Assembly (NCBI GenBank): GCA_947625815.1
Contig: CANQPU010000008.1
Span: 34,075-98,074, forward strand
Origin: an uncultured Oscillospiraceae bacterium
GTDB lineage: Bacteria > Bacillota > Clostridia > Oscillospirales > Oscillospiraceae
DNA: 64,000 nt
Direction: 5' to 3'
The position numbers and the translations under genes are program-made. Positions 1-9,400 of the stretch are shown piece by piece. Every line of letters begins with the position of its first letter. Position 1 is the stretch's first letter. The notes under the pieces are model-generated. The model was not told the origin of the DNA and searched no databases. It saw nothing but the letters and a program-made list of their open reading frames with translations.

Positions 1-1
1 C

Positions 2-2023
2 TACGACCACATGCCGGACATCTGTCAGGCCCCGGACAAGCCGGCCAGCCCCGGACTCATCAAAAAGCTCACGGAGGGCCGGGAGCAGGCCATGATGTCC
101 AAGGACCTGGCCACCATCCGCCGCACGGCCCCGGTGACCTTCACGCCGGAGGAGAATCTGGTCCGGCCCGTGGACAACGACGCCCTCTACCGCGTCTTCG
201 ACCGTCTGGGCTTTGCCCGGCTCATGGAGCAGTACAGGCTCACCCCGCCGGTCCAGGAGGCGGAGGGAGAGGCCCCGGCCTTTGAGGTGGAGTGCGTCAC
301 CGTGGAGGTGACGGACGAGGAGACCCTGGCGGAATTTCAAAAAGCGATCGGCGCCGCCCCCGTGGCGGTGCGGTTTTCGGAGGATATGGCCCTGTGCTGT
401 GTGAGCGTGGATTCCGACGGCCCCGACGCCTCGGGGTTCATCCTGCGGGAGGGATCCCCGGTGTGGCGCAAGGCCCTGGAGGCGCTGTGCGCCCAGGACG
501 TGCAAAAGGAGGGCCACGACGTAAAGGACACCCTCCGCAGTCTTATGGACCTGGGCTTAGAGGCCGGCGGCTGGATCTTCGACGCCGCCCTGGCGGCCTA
601 TCTCATCGACCCCACAGCGGGGCATTTTGAGCTGGGGGCCCTCTGCAAGCGCTGGTGCGGCTTTGCCCTCCCGGACGGCGCGGAGGAGGACGGGCAGTTC
701 TCGCTCCTGGACGACGGCACGAAGACCGCGGCGCGGCTTCTCTCCGAGGCCGCGGGCGTGGCGGCTCTGCGGGAGGCGCTGGAGCCCAGGCTTCAGGAAT
801 ACGGCCTCACCTACCTCTTCCGGGAGGTGGAGCTTCCCCTGTGCCCGGTGCTGGCGCGGATGGAGCGGGCCGGCTTCCTGGTGGACCGGCAGGCGCTGGC
901 GGATTTCGGGGCGATCCTCGGCGCGCAGATCGACACCCTGACGGGGGAGATCTACAAGGCCGCGGGAAAGGAATTCAACATCAACTCCCCCAAGCAGCTG
1001 GGCGAGGTGCTTTTTGAGGATCTGGGCCTGCCCGCGCCCAAGAAGACGGCGCGGGGATACTCCACCGGCGCGGACGTGCTGGAAAAGCTCCGGCCCCGGC
1101 ATCCCGTGGTGGGCCTGGTGCTGGAGTACCGGGAGCTTTCCAAGCTCAAATCCACCTACGCCGACGGGCTTACCAGGGTCATCGGGCCCGACGGGCGCAT
1201 CCACACCCGCTTTCAGATGACGGCCACGGCCACGGGCCGCCTCTCCTCCACCGAGCCGAACCTCCAGAACATCCCCATCCGGCGGGAGCTGGGCGGGGAG
1301 ATCCGGAAAATGTTCGTCGCCCCCCAGGGGAGGACCCTGGTGGACGCGGATTACAGCCAGATCGAGCTGCGCATCCTGGCCCACGTCTCCGGGGACGAGC
1401 ATATGAAAAACGCCTTCCTCTCCGGGGCGGACATCCACCGCATGACGGCGGCCCAGGTGCTGGGCATCGCGCCGGAGGAGGTCACCCACGAGCAGCGGGG
1501 CCGGGCCAAGGCCGTCAATTTCGGCATCGTCTACGGCATTTCGGCCTTCTCGCTGTCTGAGGACATCCATGTCTCGGTGGCGGAGGCCCGGGAATACATC
1601 AACACCTACATGGCCACGTACAGCGGCGTGTCGGACTATATGGAGCGGGTGGTGAAGGAGGCCCGTCAGACGGGTGTGGCGGTCACCGCCTACGGGCGGC
1701 GCCGGCCCATGCCGGAGCTGAAGGCGTCCAACTTCAACCTGCGCTCCTTCGGGGAGCGGGTGGCCAGGAACATGCCCATCCAGGGCACCGCGGCGGACAT
1801 CATGAAGATCGCCATGGTCAGCGTAGACAGAGCCCTGCGCCGGTCGGGACTGGACGCGAAGCTCCTCCTTCAGGTCCACGATGAGCTCATCGTGGAGTGC
1901 GCCGAGGCCGACGCCCCGGCGGTGCAGGAGATCCTGCGGCGGGAGATGGAGGGCGCGGCCAGTCTTACGGTGCCCCTCACGGTGGAGGCCAGGTCCGGGC
2001 GCAACTGGTATGAGGCGAAGTGA
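2..2023 (+). CDS. polA: DNA polymerase I, 5' end outside window
   Basis: Repair and Okazaki-fragment polymerase. The reading frame is open from base 2, so the gene starts upstream; the visible part holds the tail of the 5' nuclease domain, a 3'-5' exonuclease-like domain and the whole polymerase domain. Polymerase motif A (DADYSQIELR, near 1340), motif B (RGRAKAVNFGIVYG, near 1500) and motif C (QVHDELIVE, near 1872) are intact. The exonuclease-like domain lacks the usual DxE metal ligands (VAVRFSEDMALCCVSV stands at that place), so proofreading is probably lost, as known for Bacillus-type Pol I. The TGA stop overlaps the rimI start (TGATG), which suggests translational coupling. Confidence 0.97.
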   Translation, partial: YDHMPDICQAPDKPASPGLIKKLTEGREQAMMSKDLATIRRTAPVTFTPEENLVRPVDNDALYRVFDRLGFARLMEQYRLTPPVQEAEGEAPAFEVECVTVEVTDEETLAEFQKAIGAAPVAVRFSEDMALCCVSVDSDGPDASGFILREGSPVWRKALEALCAQDVQKEGHDVKDTLRSLMDLGLEAGGWIFDAALAAYLIDPTAGHFELGALCKRWCGFALPDGAEEDGQFSLLDDGTKTAARLLSEAAGVAALREALEPRLQEYGLTYLFREVELPLCPVLARMERAGFLVDRQALADFGAILGAQIDTLTGEIYKAAGKEFNINSPKQLGEVLFEDLGLPAPKKTARGYSTGADVLEKLRPRHPVVGLVLEYRELSKLKSTYADGLTRVIGPDGRIHTRFQMTATATGRLSSTEPNLQNIPIRRELGGEIRKMFVAPQGRTLVDADYSQIELRILAHVSGDEHMKNAFLSGADIHRMTAAQVLGIAPEEVTHEQRGRAKAVNFGIVYGISAFSLSEDIHVSVAEAREYINTYMATYSGVSDYMERVVKEARQTGVAVTAYGRRRPMPELKASNFNLRSFGERVARNMPIQGTAADIMKIAMVSVDRALRRSGLDAKLLLQVHDELIVECAEADAPAVQEILRREMEGAASLTVPLTVEARSGRNWYEAK

Positions 2024-2469
2024 TGGAGATCGTTCGGGCAAAAGCGGAACATCTGGACGGGATCATGGAGATCGAGCGCCAGAGCTTCCCCGACCCCTGG
2101 AGCCGGGGCGGGGTGGAGGTGTACCTCACCGACCCCTCCGGCGAGATCCTCGCCGTCCTGGAGGGGCAGGAGGTGGTGGGCTTCGCCATCTACCACGTCT
2201 CCTATGACGAGAGCGAGCTTTTCACCATCGCCGTCCGGGCGGACAGCCGCGGCCGCGGCGTCGGCAGGGCCCTCCTGGACGCCGTCCTGAGCGGGGCGGG
2301 AGCCAGGGGCGCGCGGAAGATGTACCTGGAGGTGCGCCGGTCCAATACCGCCGCCAGGACGCTGTATAAGAGCGCGGGCTTTACCGTGTGCGGCGAGCGC
2401 CGCAACTACTACGAGGCGCCCAGAGAGGACGCCATCCTGATGGATAGGGAGCTTGAGGAGAGGAAATGA
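2023..2469 (+). CDS. rimI: Ribosomal protein alanine N-acetyltransferase
   Basis: GNAT-fold acetyltransferase of 148 residues, predicted to acetylate the N-terminal alanine of bS18 with acetyl-CoA. The acetyl-CoA loop is seen as VRADSRGRGVGRALLD, and the C-terminal YKSAGFTVCGERRNYY segment is typical of RimI. I chose the ATG at 2023, which overlaps the polA stop; a GTG three bases earlier is also in frame. It ends in an ATGA overlap with tsaD. A rimI-tsaD pair is common in Firmicutes, where tsaB often lies next to it; no tsaB or tsaE is seen in this window. Confidence 0.92.
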   Translation: MEIVRAKAEHLDGIMEIERQSFPDPWSRGGVEVYLTDPSGEILAVLEGQEVVGFAIYHVSYDESELFTIAVRADSRGRGVGRALLDAVLSGAGARGARKMYLEVRRSNTAARTLYKSAGFTVCGERRNYYEAPREDAILMDRELEERK

Positions 2470-3482
2470 ACATTCTTGCCATTGAGTCCTCCTGCGACGA
2501 GACGGCCGCCGCCGTGGTGCGCGACGGGCGGACCGTCCTTTCCAATGAGGTCTTCTCACAGGCGGATATGCACGCCATTTACGGCGGCGTGGTGCCGGAG
2601 ATCGCCTCCCGGAACCACATAACGGTCATCTCCCGCCTGGCGGGGGAGGCCCTGCGGAAGGCCGGACTTCAGAAAACCGACCTGGACGCCATCGCCGTCA
2701 CGGCGGCGCCGGGACTCATCGGCGCGCTGCTGGTGGGCGTCAACTTCGCCAAGGGCGCGGCGCTGGCGCTGGAGCTTCCCCTCGTGCCGGTGCACCACGT
2801 CCGCGGGCATATCGCCGCCAACTATATAGCCTTCCCGGAGCTGGAGCCGCCCTTTCTCTGCCTGGCCGTCTCCGGCGGCAACACCGCCATCGTGGATGTG
2901 CGGGACTATACCCACATGTCCATCGTCGGATGCACCGTGGACGACGCGGCGGGGGAGTGCTTCGACAAGGCCGCGAGAGTGCTGGGCCTGCCCTATCCCG
3001 GCGGCCTCCCCCTGCAAAGGCTGGCGGAGGGCGGGGACGATACCGCCTTCAAGCTGCCCCACGCCCGGGTGGAGGGGCACCCCTACGACATGTCCTTCTC
3101 GGGCCTCAAGACCGCCGTGGTCAACGCGGCCCATCAGGCCGCCCAGAGAGGCGTCGGCCTGGACCGGGCGGGGCTGGCGGCCTCGTTCCAGCGGGCCGTC
3201 AGCGAGACGCTGGTGCCCCGGACCATGGACGCGGCCCGGGACCTGGGATACGACACCGTGGTGGTCGCCGGCGGCGTGGCCGCCAACAGCCGCATCCGGG
3301 CCGACTTCGAGGCGGCCTGCTCCCGCGAGGGCAAGCGCCTTTTCGTGCCGCCCCTGCGCTTCTGCGGTGATAACGCCGCCATGATCGGCTGCCAGGGCTA
3401 CTACGAATACCTGGCCGGCGCGCGGGCCGGACAGGAGCTGAACGCCTACGCCACCATGGACATCGACAAGGTCCGTTTCTGA
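2466..3482 (+). CDS. tsaD: tRNA N6-adenosine threonylcarbamoyltransferase TsaD
   Basis: Catalytic subunit (338 aa) that transfers the threonylcarbamoyl group to A37 of ANN-decoding tRNAs, acting with TsaB and TsaE. The ASKHA-fold signature ESSCDETAAAVV lies at residues 7-18. Metal ligands are visible as H111 and H115 (VHHVRGH) and the aspartate of FCGDNAAMIG near residue 302. The ATG overlaps the rimI stop (ATGA). Full family length. It is the last gene of the polA-rimI-tsaD run; a 420-base gap follows. Confidence 0.97.
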   Translation: MNILAIESSCDETAAAVVRDGRTVLSNEVFSQADMHAIYGGVVPEIASRNHITVISRLAGEALRKAGLQKTDLDAIAVTAAPGLIGALLVGVNFAKGAALALELPLVPVHHVRGHIAANYIAFPELEPPFLCLAVSGGNTAIVDVRDYTHMSIVGCTVDDAAGECFDKAARVLGLPYPGGLPLQRLAEGGDDTAFKLPHARVEGHPYDMSFSGLKTAVVNAAHQAAQRGVGLDRAGLAASFQRAVSETLVPRTMDAARDLGYDTVVVAGGVAANSRIRADFEAACSREGKRLFVPPLRFCGDNAAMIGCQGYYEYLAGARAGQELNAYATMDIDKVRF

Positions 3483-3902
3483 CAGAATTTTCTGCCCGCC
3501 GGGGCTTCAAAAATGGCGGAAAAACGGGACCGGACACGCGAAAGCTGTTGTTATGTCAAGCCCGCGACCGGATCGGCGAATTTCCTTTTTGCGGGTTCGG
3601 GATTAGTAAATAACTGGGAAAAACACCCCTTTTGTTAGGGATCTGCGGGATTTTGACGGTGGAAAACTATGTGGAAAATGTGCATAACTATATGTAAAGT
3701 GCCCTTCAGCGCGGCATTTACGTTAACCTCCGCGCCGTCGGCGGCGCGGCCCGCCCCAGTGAGAAAAGGGCGGGGCCCGTGGGGATTCGACCGCCGGACG
3801 GCGGCGGATCCGGGGGCCTGGGACACGGAGCCGGAGGGAAATTTTGCAGGATGAGATTCATGATTACGATTTGTTATCACCGGCGCGGGAGGAGGAAGAG
3901 CC
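3483..3902. other. Intergenic region tsaD-uvrB with a DnaA-box-like site
   Basis: No supportable gene. A short AT-rich part holds TTGACG (3653-3658), two GTGGAAAA copies (3659 and 3671) and TTATGCACA on the minus strand (3679-3687), which fits the DnaA-box consensus TTATNCACA. No good -10 follows the TTGACG at normal spacing. No GAAC-N4-GTTC type LexA site was found although uvrB follows. The rest is GC-rich without clear structure. Confidence 0.45.
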
Positions 3903-5870
3903 GTGGAATTTAAGCTGCACGCCCCCTATAAGCCCATGGGCGACCAGCCGGAGGCCATTGACACCCTGTGCCGGGGGCTGGAGCTGGGGCTTGACGAGCA
4001 GGTGCTCCTGGGCGTCACGGGCTCGGGCAAGACCTTCACCATGGCCAACGTCATCGCCCGCATGGGCCGCCCCACCCTGGTGCTGGCCCACAACAAGACG
4101 CTGGCGGCCCAGCTTTTCGAGGAATTCAAGGAGTTCTTCCCGGAGAACGCCGTGGAGTATTTCGTCTCCTACTATGACTACTATCAGCCGGAGGCGTACA
4201 TCCCCCACACGGACACCTACATCGAGAAGGACAGCTCGGTCAACGACGAGATCGACCGTCTGCGCCTGTCCGCCACCGCCTCGCTCTTAGAGCGCCGGGA
4301 CGTGATCGTGGTCAGCTCCGTCAGCTGTATCTACGGCCTTGGCGAGCCGGACGACTTTGAGGCCATGATGGTCCCCATCCGGGTGGGCATGGAGATCAAA
4401 ATACCCGACCTCCTCAAAAAATTCGCGGACATCCGCTATGAGCGCAACGACCTGGCCTTTGAGCGCAACATGTTCCGGGTCCGGGGCGACACGGTGGAGG
4501 TGTGGCCGGCCTACTGGAAGGACACGGCCCTCAGGATCGAGTTTTTCGGGGACGAGATCGACCGGATCAGCGAGATCAATACCGTCACCGGCGCCGCCGT
4601 GCGCCGCCTCACCAACATCCCCATCTGGCCCGCCACCCATTATGTGACGCCCCGGGAAAAGATGGACCGGGCCATCCAGGAGATCCTCCGGGAGATGGGC
4701 GACCGGGTCGCCTGGTTCAAGGAGCACGACAAGCTCATCGAGGCCCAGAGAATCTATCAGCGCACCATGTACGACGTGGAGATGCTCCAGGAGCTGGGCT
4801 ACTGCTCCGGCATCGAGAATTACTCCCGCATCATCTCCGGCCGGCCGGAGGGCAGCGCCCCCATGACCCTGCTCGACTACTTCCCCAAGGACTTCATCCT
4901 CTTCGTGGACGAGAGCCACGTCACCCTTCCCCAGGTCCGGGCCATGTACCGGGGGGACCGGGCCAGGAAGGAGGCGCTGGTGCAGTACGGCTTCCGCCTC
5001 CCCTCGGCCTTTGACAACCGGCCCCTCAAATTCGATGAGTTCAACGAGCGCATCCACCAGGCCGTTTATGTCTCCGCCACCCCGGCGGAGTATGAGCGCC
5101 AGCGCGCCGGCCAGATCGCGGAGCAGATCATCCGGCCCACGGGCCTTCTGGATCCCCGGGTGGAGGTGCGGCCCGTCAGCGGCCAGATCGACGACCTCAT
5201 TGGCGAGATCAACGCCCGCACCGCCAAAAGGGAGCGGGTGCTCGTCACCACTCTCACCAAGCGCATGGCGGAGGACCTGACCGCCTATCTCCAGAAGGCG
5301 GGCATCAAGGTCCGGTACATGCACCACGACATCGACGCCATCGAGCGCATGGAGATCATCCGGGATCTGAGGCTGGGGACCTTTGACGTGCTGGTGGGCA
5401 TCAACCTCCTGCGGGAGGGGCTGGACCTGCCGGAGGTCAGCCTCGTGGCCATCCTGGACGCGGACAAGGAGGGCTTCCTCCGGTCGGAGACCAGCCTCAT
5501 CCAGACCATCGGCCGGGCCGCCCGGAACGCGGAGGGCCTGGTCATCCTCTACGCCGACACCGTGACCCCCTCCATGAAGGCGGCCATGGACGAGACGGAC
5601 AGGCGCCGGAAAAAGCAGGACGCCTACAATCGCGCCAACGGCATCGTGCCCAAAACCGTCGTCAAGGATATCCGCTCGGTGCTGGAGCACGAGGAGGAGA
5701 GCCCCGCCCGGGGCGTCACCGACGACGACGGGAAATACCTGACAAAGCGGGAGCGCGAGGAGGCCATCGCCAAGCTGGAGCGGGAAATGCGCAAGGCCAG
5801 CCAGATGCTGGAATTCGAGTACGCGGCGCTGCTGCGCGACCGGATCATCAAGCTCCGGGGGCAGAAATAG
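3903..5870 (+). CDS. uvrB: Excinuclease ABC subunit B
   Basis: Damage-verifying helicase-like subunit of nucleotide excision repair (655 aa), loaded by UvrA and recruiting UvrC. Walker A GVTGSGKT is at residues 37-44, the DNA-threading beta-hairpin follows as [12 protein letters not shown], the DEAD-like box is FVDESH, and helicase motif VI is QTIGRAARN. The C-terminal UVR domain (about residues 620-655) that binds UvrC is present. The start is a GTG preceded by GGGAGGAGG. It stands alone here; uvrA is 36 kb away on the same strand. Confidence 0.97.
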   Translation: MEFKLHAPYKPMGDQPEAIDTLCRGLELGLDEQVLLGVTGSGKTFTMANVIARMGRPTLVLAHNKTLAAQLFEEFKEFFPENAVEYFVSYYDYYQPEAYIPHTDTYIEKDSSVNDEIDRLRLSATASLLERRDVIVVSSVSCIYGLGEPDDFEAMMVPIRVGMEIKIPDLLKKFADIRYERNDLAFERNMFRVRGDTVEVWPAYWKDTALRIEFFGDEIDRISEINTVTGAAVRRLTNIPIWPATHYVTPREKMDRAIQEILREMGDRVAWFKEHDKLIEAQRIYQRTMYDVEMLQELGYCSGIENYSRIISGRPEGSAPMTLLDYFPKDFILFVDESHVTLPQVRAMYRGDRARKEALVQYGFRLPSAFDNRPLKFDEFNERIHQAVYVSATPAEYERQRAGQIAEQIIRPTGLLDPRVEVRPVSGQIDDLIGEINARTAKRERVLVTTLTKRMAEDLTAYLQKAGIKVRYMHHDIDAIERMEIIRDLRLGTFDVLVGINLLREGLDLPEVSLVAILDADKEGFLRSETSLIQTIGRAARNAEGLVILYADTVTPSMKAAMDETDRRRKKQDAYNRANGIVPKTVVKDIRSVLEHEEESPARGVTDDDGKYLTKREREEAIAKLEREMRKASQMLEFEYAALLRDRIIKLRGQK

Positions 5871-5958
5871 CCCGGGGCCATCGGAGCCCCGGCGTTATGA
5901 GGGATAAACGCTGACATTTTCGCCCCTTCGGCATATGCTGTCTTGAGGGGGTGCGAAT

Positions 5959-6336
5959 ATGATCGTTGAGACATTGCTGGGGCTGGCCCTGGCGGCGGGC
6001 GTCATCGGGATCATTTTGGTGGTCAAGGTCCTTGTCTCCCACGCGGAGCCTGTCTCCCCGGGGGTGGAGCGCGTCACCGTGCTGTGCGGCCAGGGGGACG
6101 CCCCGGGGCTGGAGTGGGCCGTCCGGGACGCCGTGTCCCGGCGGGGCGCTGTCTACATAGTCAGCGGCGGCCTGAGCCGGGAGGCTCTGCGCCGGGCGGA
6201 GATATTGGCGCTGAGATACGGCGCGGAGCTTACGGATGTCAAAGATCTTACGGAGGAACTGAGGAGGCTTCATGGAAGAGAAAGTGCTTGCGGCGATCGA
6301 GGGGACGGTCAGAGCCGTGGTGTTCCAGAACCCTGA
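5959..6336 (+). CDS. Small membrane-anchored protein of unknown function
   Basis: 125 residues with one N-terminal membrane segment (about 4-26, LLGLALAAGVIGIILVV) and a short soluble part that is hydrophilic and Arg/Glu-rich towards its end. The ATG has a good ribosome site (GAGGGGG). Its last 65 bases overlap the start of recD2 in another frame, which fits tight coupling in one transcript. I do not recognise the family and propose no function. The overlap lowers certainty about the C-terminus. Confidence 0.6.
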   Translation: MIVETLLGLALAAGVIGIILVVKVLVSHAEPVSPGVERVTVLCGQGDAPGLEWAVRDAVSRRGAVYIVSGGLSREALRRAEILALRYGAELTDVKDLTEELRRLHGRESACGDRGDGQSRGVPEP

Positions 6337-8605
6337 AAACGGCTACACCGTGCTGCGCCTGGGCGTGGGGGAGGAGACGGTCACCTGCGTGGGGACCCTC
6401 CCCGGCGTGGCGCCGGGGGAGGGCCTGCGCCTCTACGGCGGCTGGACCAGCCACGCCGCCTACGGCCAGCAGTTCAAGGCCGAGCACGCCGAGCGCTTCC
6501 TCCCCGAGGGCAGCGCCGCCATCTACGATTATCTGGCCTCCGGCGCCATCCGGGGCGTGGGGGCCAAAATGGCCCGGCTCATCGTGGAGGCCTTCGGCGC
6601 CAGGAGCCTGGACGTCATCGAAAATTCCCCGGAGGAGCTGGCCGGGATCCGCGGCATCACCGAAAAAAAGGCCGCGGCCATCTCCCAGCGGTTCCGGGAG
6701 CAGACGGGGATGCGCCGGCTCATGGAGTTTCTGGTGGACAACGGGGTGAAGCCCGTGGCCGCCGTGCGCCTCTGGCGCCTCTACGGCGACGAGGCGGAGA
6801 GTGAGATCATCCGCAATCCCTACCTCCTCGCCGGCGAGGAGCTGGGCCTTGACTTTTTCACCGCCGACGCCCTCGCCCGCAAGCTGGGCTTTGCCGCGGA
6901 CGCCTCCGAGCGGGTCCGGGCGGCCATCGTCTTTGAGCTGCGGCACAACGAGGGCAACGGCCACGTCTTTCTGCCCGGGGACAAGCTCTGCGCCGCCGCG
7001 GCGCAGCTGCTGGAGATCGACCCCGACCCCGTGGAGCGGACGGCGGAGGACATGATAGCCCTGGGGGAGCTGGTGTCGGAGCGGGTCACCACCGTGGAGG
7101 CGGTCTACATGCGGGATATGTACGAGGCCGAGGAGAGCGTGGCCGGCCGGATCCTGCGGATGGTGAGGACCCCCGTGGATCAGGTCCCGGGGCTGAAGGC
7201 CCTGGTGGAGCGGTGTGAGCGGGCCTGCGGCCTGCGCTTCGCGGACAAGCAGCGCATGGCCCTGGAGCTGGCCGCCTCCGGCCGGGTGACGGTGCTCACC
7301 GGCGGCCCGGGCACGGGCAAGACCACCACGGTGCGGGGGATATTGGAGCTCTACGACCGGATGGGCCTGGCCACGCTGCTCACGGCCCCCACGGGCCGGG
7401 CGGCCAAGCGCCTCTCCGAGCTGACGGGCCGCGAGGCCCAGACCGTCCACCGCCTGCTGGGCGCGGGGATGCCGGAGGCCGGGGAGCGGGAATTTGAAAA
7501 GTGCGCCGCGGATCCCCTGGAATGTGACGCCGTCATACTGGACGAGACGAGCATGGTGGATATAAAGCTCATGGCGGCGCTGCTGGACGCCATGCCCCCG
7601 GACTGCCGGCTGGTGCTGGTGGGCGACGCCGACCAGCTGCCCAGCGTGGGGCCGGGGAACGTCTTCGGGGACATCATCCGCAGCGGCGTGGCGCCGGTGG
7701 TGGCCCTGACGGACATCTTCCGCCAGGCCAAGTGCAGCGACATCGTGAAAAACGCCCACAGCATCAACTCCGGCCAGGTGCCGCCCCTGAAAAACGAGGG
7801 CGGGGACTTCTTCTTCCTGAAGCGCGCGGAGGCCGAGAGCATCACCGCCACCGTGACGGAGCTGGTCTCCCGGAGACTGCCCCAAAACATGGGCATCCCG
7901 GCCCGGGAGATCCAGATCCTCTCCCCCTCCCGCAAGTACGGCGGCGGGACCTGGGCGCTGAACCTGGCCGTTCAGGAGGCCCTGAACCCCGCCGCGCCGG
8001 GGAAAAAGGAGAAGACCGTGGGGCCGGTCACCTTCAGAGTGGGCGACCGGGTGATGCAGACACGGAACAATTATGACATCATGTGGACAAGACAGCCGCC
8101 CGAAGCCCCCCCAAAGGCGGGGGGGAGCGAGGGTAGAGGCCAGGGGGAGCCGGGCCTTCCCCATAGCGGCGGAGACGGGTGGCCGGACGGCCCCGGAGGC
8201 GGCGGAGACGGGGAAGGATCCGGCCCGCGGGAGCCGGGGTACGGCATCTACAACGGCGACGTGGGCTACATAGAGGACATGGACGAGGGCGCCCAGGTGG
8301 CGGCCATACGCTTTGACGAGCGGCTGGTGCTCTACCCCTTCGACTCCATGACCGAGCTGGAGCTGGCCTACGCCGTCACCGTCCACAAGGCCCAGGGCAG
8401 CGAGTACCGGGCGGTGGTCCTGGCCCTGCCCAGGTGCCCCCCGGGGCTGGTGACCAGGAGCGTGCTGTACACCGCCGTCACAAGGGCCCGGGAGCTCCTG
8501 GTGGTGGCCGGAGGGCCGGATGTGTTCTCCGCCATGGTGGCCAATGACCGGCGTGCCAGAAGATATTCGGGGCTTCGCGCCCGCCTGTGCGGGGAGGTAG
8601 GCTGA
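6272..8605 (+). CDS. recD2: RecD2-type SF1 DNA helicase
   Basis: 5'-3' DNA helicase (777 aa) of the RecD2 class, which works without RecBC in Firmicutes. Helix-hairpin-helix repeats lie at about residues 90-150 (IRGVGAKMARLI, IRGITEKKAAAI), Walker A LTGGPGTGKTTT near 341-352, Walker B VILDETSM near 421, and the C-terminal 2B/motif VI part VHKAQGSEY and YTAVTRAREL. Start chosen by CTGAGGAGG before the ATG. Odd: between NNYDIMW and GIYNGDVGYI there is an extra stretch of about 45 Gly/Pro-rich residues (8089-8240) not usual for the family. Its stop overlaps the comF start. Confidence 0.94.
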   Translation: MEEKVLAAIEGTVRAVVFQNPENGYTVLRLGVGEETVTCVGTLPGVAPGEGLRLYGGWTSHAAYGQQFKAEHAERFLPEGSAAIYDYLASGAIRGVGAKMARLIVEAFGARSLDVIENSPEELAGIRGITEKKAAAISQRFREQTGMRRLMEFLVDNGVKPVAAVRLWRLYGDEAESEIIRNPYLLAGEELGLDFFTADALARKLGFAADASERVRAAIVFELRHNEGNGHVFLPGDKLCAAAAQLLEIDPDPVERTAEDMIALGELVSERVTTVEAVYMRDMYEAEESVAGRILRMVRTPVDQVPGLKALVERCERACGLRFADKQRMALELAASGRVTVLTGGPGTGKTTTVRGILELYDRMGLATLLTAPTGRAAKRLSELTGREAQTVHRLLGAGMPEAGEREFEKCAADPLECDAVILDETSMVDIKLMAALLDAMPPDCRLVLVGDADQLPSVGPGNVFGDIIRSGVAPVVALTDIFRQAKCSDIVKNAHSINSGQVPPLKNEGGDFFFLKRAEAESITATVTELVSRRLPQNMGIPAREIQILSPSRKYGGGTWALNLAVQEALNPAAPGKKEKTVGPVTFRVGDRVMQTRNNYDIMWTRQPPEAPPKAGGSEGRGQGEPGLPHSGGDGWPDGPGGGGDGEGSGPREPGYGIYNGDVGYIEDMDEGAQVAAIRFDERLVLYPFDSMTELELAYAVTVHKAQGSEYRAVVLALPRCPPGLVTRSVLYTAVTRARELLVVAGGPDVFSAMVANDRRARRYSGLRARLCGEVG

Positions 8606-9273
8606 TGGGCCTCCCCGGCCGCGTCGCGTCCCTCCTGTTCCCGCCCCGGTGCATGTTCTGCCGGAGGATCCTGGACGAGGGATGGATCTGCCCCTCCTGC
8701 CGGGAGGGACTGCCCCGGTGTGGGGAGATCCGCGGACACGGGGAGTTTTTCTCAAGGTGCGTCGCGCCGCTCTATTATACGGGCACCGTCCGCTCCGCCC
8801 TGCTGGGCTTCAAGTTCCGGGGAAAGCGCGGACGCGCCGTGGGCCTGGGGGAGCTCATGGCCCAGACGGTCCGGGAGGAGCTGGCCGGGGAATTCGACAC
8901 CGTCACCTGGGTGCCGATCAGCGCCAGAAGGCTGAGGGCGCGGGGCTTCGACCAGTCGGAGCTGCTTTGCCGGGAGACGGCGGGGAGGCTGGGCGTGACG
9001 CCTGTACGCGCCCTGCGGAAGATCCGCCACACGCCGGCCAATTCCACCGTCCGGACGCCCGAGGGCCGCGCCGCCAACGTGCTGGGCGCGTACGCGGTCA
9101 CGGATCCGGGCCTTGTGCGGGGCAGGCGTGTCCTGCTCATCGACGACATCCGCACCACCGGCGCTACTCTTTCCGAGTGCGCCAGGACCCTCCTGATGGC
9201 CGGGGCGGCGGAGGTGGTCTGCGCCGTCGCGGCGGCGGCCCCCTCGGCAAACAGGTGGAAAAAGGACCGGTAA
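8605..9273 (+). CDS. comF: ComF family phosphoribosyltransferase-like protein
   Basis: 222 residues. An N-terminal zinc-finger (CMFC ... CPSC, residues about 16-31) is followed by a type I phosphoribosyltransferase domain with the PRPP loop VLLIDDIRTTGATLSE. In Bacillus and Haemophilus, ComFC/ComF supports uptake of transforming DNA; the exact reaction is not settled. The ATG at 8605 overlaps the recD2 TGA and has GGGGAGG upstream, so I prefer it to the GTG at 8587. Co-transcription with a DNA helicase fits a DNA-processing role, but no other competence genes are in the window. Confidence 0.88.
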   Translation: MGLPGRVASLLFPPRCMFCRRILDEGWICPSCREGLPRCGEIRGHGEFFSRCVAPLYYTGTVRSALLGFKFRGKRGRAVGLGELMAQTVREELAGEFDTVTWVPISARRLRARGFDQSELLCRETAGRLGVTPVRALRKIRHTPANSTVRTPEGRAANVLGAYAVTDPGLVRGRRVLLIDDIRTTGATLSECARTLLMAGAAEVVCAVAAAAPSANRWKKDR

Positions 9274-9400
9274 AATTGGGTATACTATCCATAAACACGG
9301 ATGGAATATGGATATAACGGAAAAAACGGCGCCGGGCCGTCCCCCTTGCGGGCACGGCGGGCCCGTGTGATACAGACTTTTGACTCGGAGGTCAGACAAA

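Noticed and set aside
557..2041. Long minus-strand open frame opposite polA
   Set aside because: Shadow frame caused by high G/C at third positions; His/Leu/Val/Gly-rich translation without any domain, no ribosome site. The same holds for the long frames opposite uvrB, recD2, mreB, miaB, mutS, the SLH gene, the permease, the adaptor, gap and the PBP gene.
3483..3902. LexA (SOS) box before uvrB, and likewise before uvrA
   Set aside because: No GAAC-N4-GTTC-like palindrome in either upstream region.
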